Shown: piece after piece, positions 5,668 to 7,600 of the stretch | Layout of the letters: each line of letters opens with the position of its first letter | Numbering within the stretch: position 1 is the stretch's first letter | From: Prolixibacteraceae bacterium | Lineage (GTDB): Bacteria; Bacteroidota; Bacteroidia; Bacteroidales; Prolixibacteraceae | Length of the DNA: 7,600 nucleotides | Direction of reading: 5' to 3' | Assembly: GCA_014380255.1 (NCBI GenBank) | Contig: JACMKG010000455.1 | Span: forward strand, 1-7,600 | Made by a program: the position numbers and the translations under genes | The notes under the pieces: generated by a model | Told to the model about the DNA's origin: nothing | Databases searched by the model: none | The model's input: only the letters and a program-made list of their open reading frames with translations

Positions 5668-6888
5668 ATGAGAGGCATTCCATCTTCTTTTCTGATGATA
5701 TTTTTTCTGGTCGTATTCCTAATAGAGATTATATCCTATTTTGGAATCCAGATCATGAGCGACAAGATCTCAAAAAGGTTTAAGCTCTATCTTTCGATTA
5801 TCTATATACTCATAAGTATAATAACCACATCGCTCCTACTCTATTCCTTTGCAAATCCTGAGGCTATCCGCCAGGCCAGGAATTATAACTTTTTCTACCT
5901 GGTCATATCAGTATCTATTCTGAATCTTTTGCCTAAAACAATATACGCTGTCATCACCCTTTTCTCATTCTTATTCAGATGGCTGGGAAGCAAGCACCTG
6001 CAACAGGTTGTACTGGCTGGTTCGTTTATTATCTGTACAGGTATTTTTGGCATCATAGCCTATGGTATGGTGTGGGGACGTAATGACCTGAATGTAGAAA
6101 AAAGGGATTTGTACCTGGATAACTGGCCCGAACAGCTTGATGGGTTTACAATAGTACAATTATCTGATATACACTTAGGTACCTTTGGTAAGAATGTGAA
6201 TTTGATGGATAGAACTACCACAATTGTAAATAGCTTAAATCCTGATATCCTTTTATTTACCGGTGATCTGGTAAACAATTTTAGTGATGAAGTCAAAGGA
6301 TTCGAACCCTACTTAAACAAGCTTCAGGGGCGGTATGGTAAATATGCGATTCTTGGAAATCATGACTATGGCGATTATTCAGCCTGGACCGATACTATCA
6401 GCAAACAAAGAAACTTTGATCAGACAAAGAGTAGTTTGACAAATGCGGGATTTATACTATTGCTAAACCAATGGCAGCACATTGCAGTCAAGGATACTTC
6501 CTTCTCATTGATTGGAGTTGAAAACTGGGGTCATCCTCCATTTCCTCAGTATGCTAACCTTGATAAAGCCATGGAGAACATCCCTACCCGTTCATTCAAG
6601 ATTTTAATGTCACATGATCCGGCTCACTGGAGCTCGGTCGTTGTTCCTCAAACAGATATTCCCCTAACCCTTTCAGGTCATACGCATGGCGGTCAATTTG
6701 GGATAAAAATTGCCGGTATCGAATTCAGCCCCATTAGCCTGATCCAGAAAAACTGGGGAGGATTATACAAACTGGACAACCAGATGCTTTACGTCAATAG
6801 AGGCCTTGGAACGATCGGTTTCAGGGGCCGTATTAATATGAGACCAGAGATAACTCTTTTGACCTTATATCGCACTAAAAGGCATTAA
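5668..6888 (+). CDS. Membrane-anchored metallophosphoesterase (YkuE-like, PF00149)
   Basis: A 406-residue integral membrane protein with a calcineurin-like phosphoesterase domain. Four hydrophobic segments lie at about 8-30, 39-61, 74-103 and 112-134; the catalytic domain follows from about 160. The full two-metal motif set is present: SDIHLG with Asp167 and His169, FTGDL with Asp200, GNHD (230-233), SHDP with His316 and GHTHGGQFG (337-345). The closing block LYVNRGLGTIGFRGR (374-388) is typical of the YaeI/YkuE group, some of which cleave UDP-diacylglucosamine or similar phosphoesters at the membrane; the substrate here is unknown. ATG 5668 is the first in frame after TAA at 5656-5658. It is transcribed alone, away from the pyr operon, and its 3' end overlaps the convergent barrel gene by 14 nt. 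Confidence 0.93.
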   Translation: MRGIPSSFLMIFFLVVFLIEIISYFGIQIMSDKISKRFKLYLSIIYILISIITTSLLLYSFANPEAIRQARNYNFFYLVISVSILNLLPKTIYAVITLFSFLFRWLGSKHLQQVVLAGSFIICTGIFGIIAYGMVWGRNDLNVEKRDLYLDNWPEQLDGFTIVQLSDIHLGTFGKNVNLMDRTTTIVNSLNPDILLFTGDLVNNFSDEVKGFEPYLNKLQGRYGKYAILGNHDYGDYSAWTDTISKQRNFDQTKSSLTNAGFILLLNQWQHIAVKDTSFSLIGVENWGHPPFPQYANLDKAMENIPTRSFKILMSHDPAHWSSVVVPQTDIPLTLSGHTHGGQFGIKIAGIEFSPISLIQKNWGGLYKLDNQMLYVNRGLGTIGFRGRINMRPEITLLTLYRTKRH

Positions 6889-7600
6889 AATCGACTGAGA
6901 ACAGCAGATTAAACCTAAAAGAATTGGAATCTGGCAGATAAATGGATCTAAAGCCTATTTCAAAGGGAGCAAAGAACCGCAGGAAATGAAGATCCGAGTT
7001 AAGCTCCAATCCTAAAGAATTAAAAATGACCTGGTGATGGTTAGGTATAAGCTCATGATTCCTATCGTAAACCGGTACTGAGAGCCAGGCATAGTCGTAA
7101 AACAAGGAAGATTTAATCCGTTTCAGATAAACAAGCTTTCCTATATTCATATCCGGATACGCTAATGGCATCCGGTAATCGGTTGCCAGTGAATACATTT
7201 CATTATTTTGATACCCCCGAATGCCCCGGGGAGAACGGACAAAATTTCCAAAAGCAGAAGATTGAGAATAGGCATTTTGCTGGTATCCCTGATAGATCCT
7301 GAATCCCCCGTTTTTAGTAAAGCCTGGAAAATACACGATGGTTTGAATACCTTTGAGCATTCCTAAATCTTTGCCCGCAAAAGGAGTATGACGAAGCACT
7401 AGATCCAGCTGATAGCCCCATCGCGGCATTAGGTTCTGAGAAGATTGCCGTAACAGATGATAATGGTAAAGCCGGTATGTCAAAGCATGATAGCTTTCAG
7501 GATAGAATTTATGAGTAGAGGTCCATCCCGTGGGCTCTACCCGGTTGTAGGTATACTTGATTTCAGGGAAAATACCCGTAGAGTATTTCCCTCTTGATAA
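6875..7600 (-). CDS. Outer-membrane beta-barrel protein, C-terminal part, cut by window edge
   Basis: The frame is open from the right edge to TAG at 6875-6877, giving 241 visible residues; the true start is outside the window. A TTG at 7481-7483 could be mistaken for a start, but coding clearly continues upstream of it (for example EPTGWTSTHKFYPESYH). The protein shows alternating hydrophobic/polar strands with many Tyr, Phe and Trp, short turns, and ends in FRFNLLFSVDFNAF, a terminal aromatic as in the beta-signal recognised by the BAM machinery. The stretch YRMPLAYPDMNIGKLVYLKR followed by FYDYAWL resembles the barrel end of Bacteroidota Omp85/surface-antigen-like proteins that often carry TolB/PD40-type N-terminal repeats. 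That assignment is from memory of family style, not a search. Function is unknown. Confidence 0.75.
   Translation of the reverse strand, partial: LSRGKYSTGIFPEIKYTYNRVEPTGWTSTHKFYPESYHALTYRLYHYHLLRQSSQNLMPRWGYQLDLVLRHTPFAGKDLGMLKGIQTIVYFPGFTKNGGFRIYQGYQQNAYSQSSAFGNFVRSPRGIRGYQNNEMYSLATDYRMPLAYPDMNIGKLVYLKRIKSSLFYDYAWLSVPVYDRNHELIPNHHQVIFNSLGLELNSDLHFLRFFAPFEIGFRSIYLPDSNSFRFNLLFSVDFNAF

Overview
The window reads as a chromosomal segment of a Bacteroidota bacterium. The evidence is the low G+C content, starts without Shine-Dalgarno sequences, and a promoter of the Bacteroidota type (TTG, 19 bp, TAnnTTTG) in front of the central operon. An NAD-linked dihydroorotate dehydrogenase pair (pyrK-pyrD) together with a 2-oxoacid dehydrogenase E2 subunit would fit a facultative lineage near the Marinilabiliales, but that placement is only inference.

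Layout, left to right. Positions 1-696 (minus) hold the N-terminal part of a lipoyl-bearing E2 acyltransferase that runs off the left edge. Positions 697-1308 contain no gene. They hold a long imperfect inverted repeat (1028-1099), a small hairpin (797-823) and a clear minus-strand intrinsic terminator (1238-1270). Positions 4798 down to 1309 are one compact minus-strand operon: an XRE-type helix-turn-helix regulator, pyrK, pyrD and a serine hydrolase of the beta-lactamase/PF00144 superfamily. pyrK/pyrD and pyrD/hydrolase each overlap by exactly 7 nt. Positions 4799-5667 are AT-rich and gene-free. The part nearest the regulator carries its promoter inside a perfect 17-bp inverted repeat (arms 4817-4833 and 4873-4889), and further copies of the same TTACATT core lie out to about 5263. 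Positions 5668-6888 (plus) encode a membrane-anchored metallophosphoesterase. It converges on, and overlaps by 14 nt, the 3' end of an outer-membrane beta-barrel protein (6875-7600, minus) that runs off the right edge.

How the parts work together: PyrK and PyrD make the heterotetrameric dihydroorotate dehydrogenase B, which oxidises dihydroorotate to orotate in UMP synthesis and passes electrons through FAD and a 2Fe-2S cluster to NAD+. The first gene of the operon is a small DNA-binding protein whose own promoter is embedded in a symmetric operator-like sequence, so autoregulation of the whole unit is the simplest reading. No known pyrimidine-responsive element was recognised. The serine hydrolase at the end has no obvious role in pyrimidine synthesis. 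The most unusual non-coding features are the divergent repeat/promoter at 4817-4889 and the inverted repeat at 1028-1099. I see no CRISPR array, tRNA, rRNA, insertion sequence or clear defence system.
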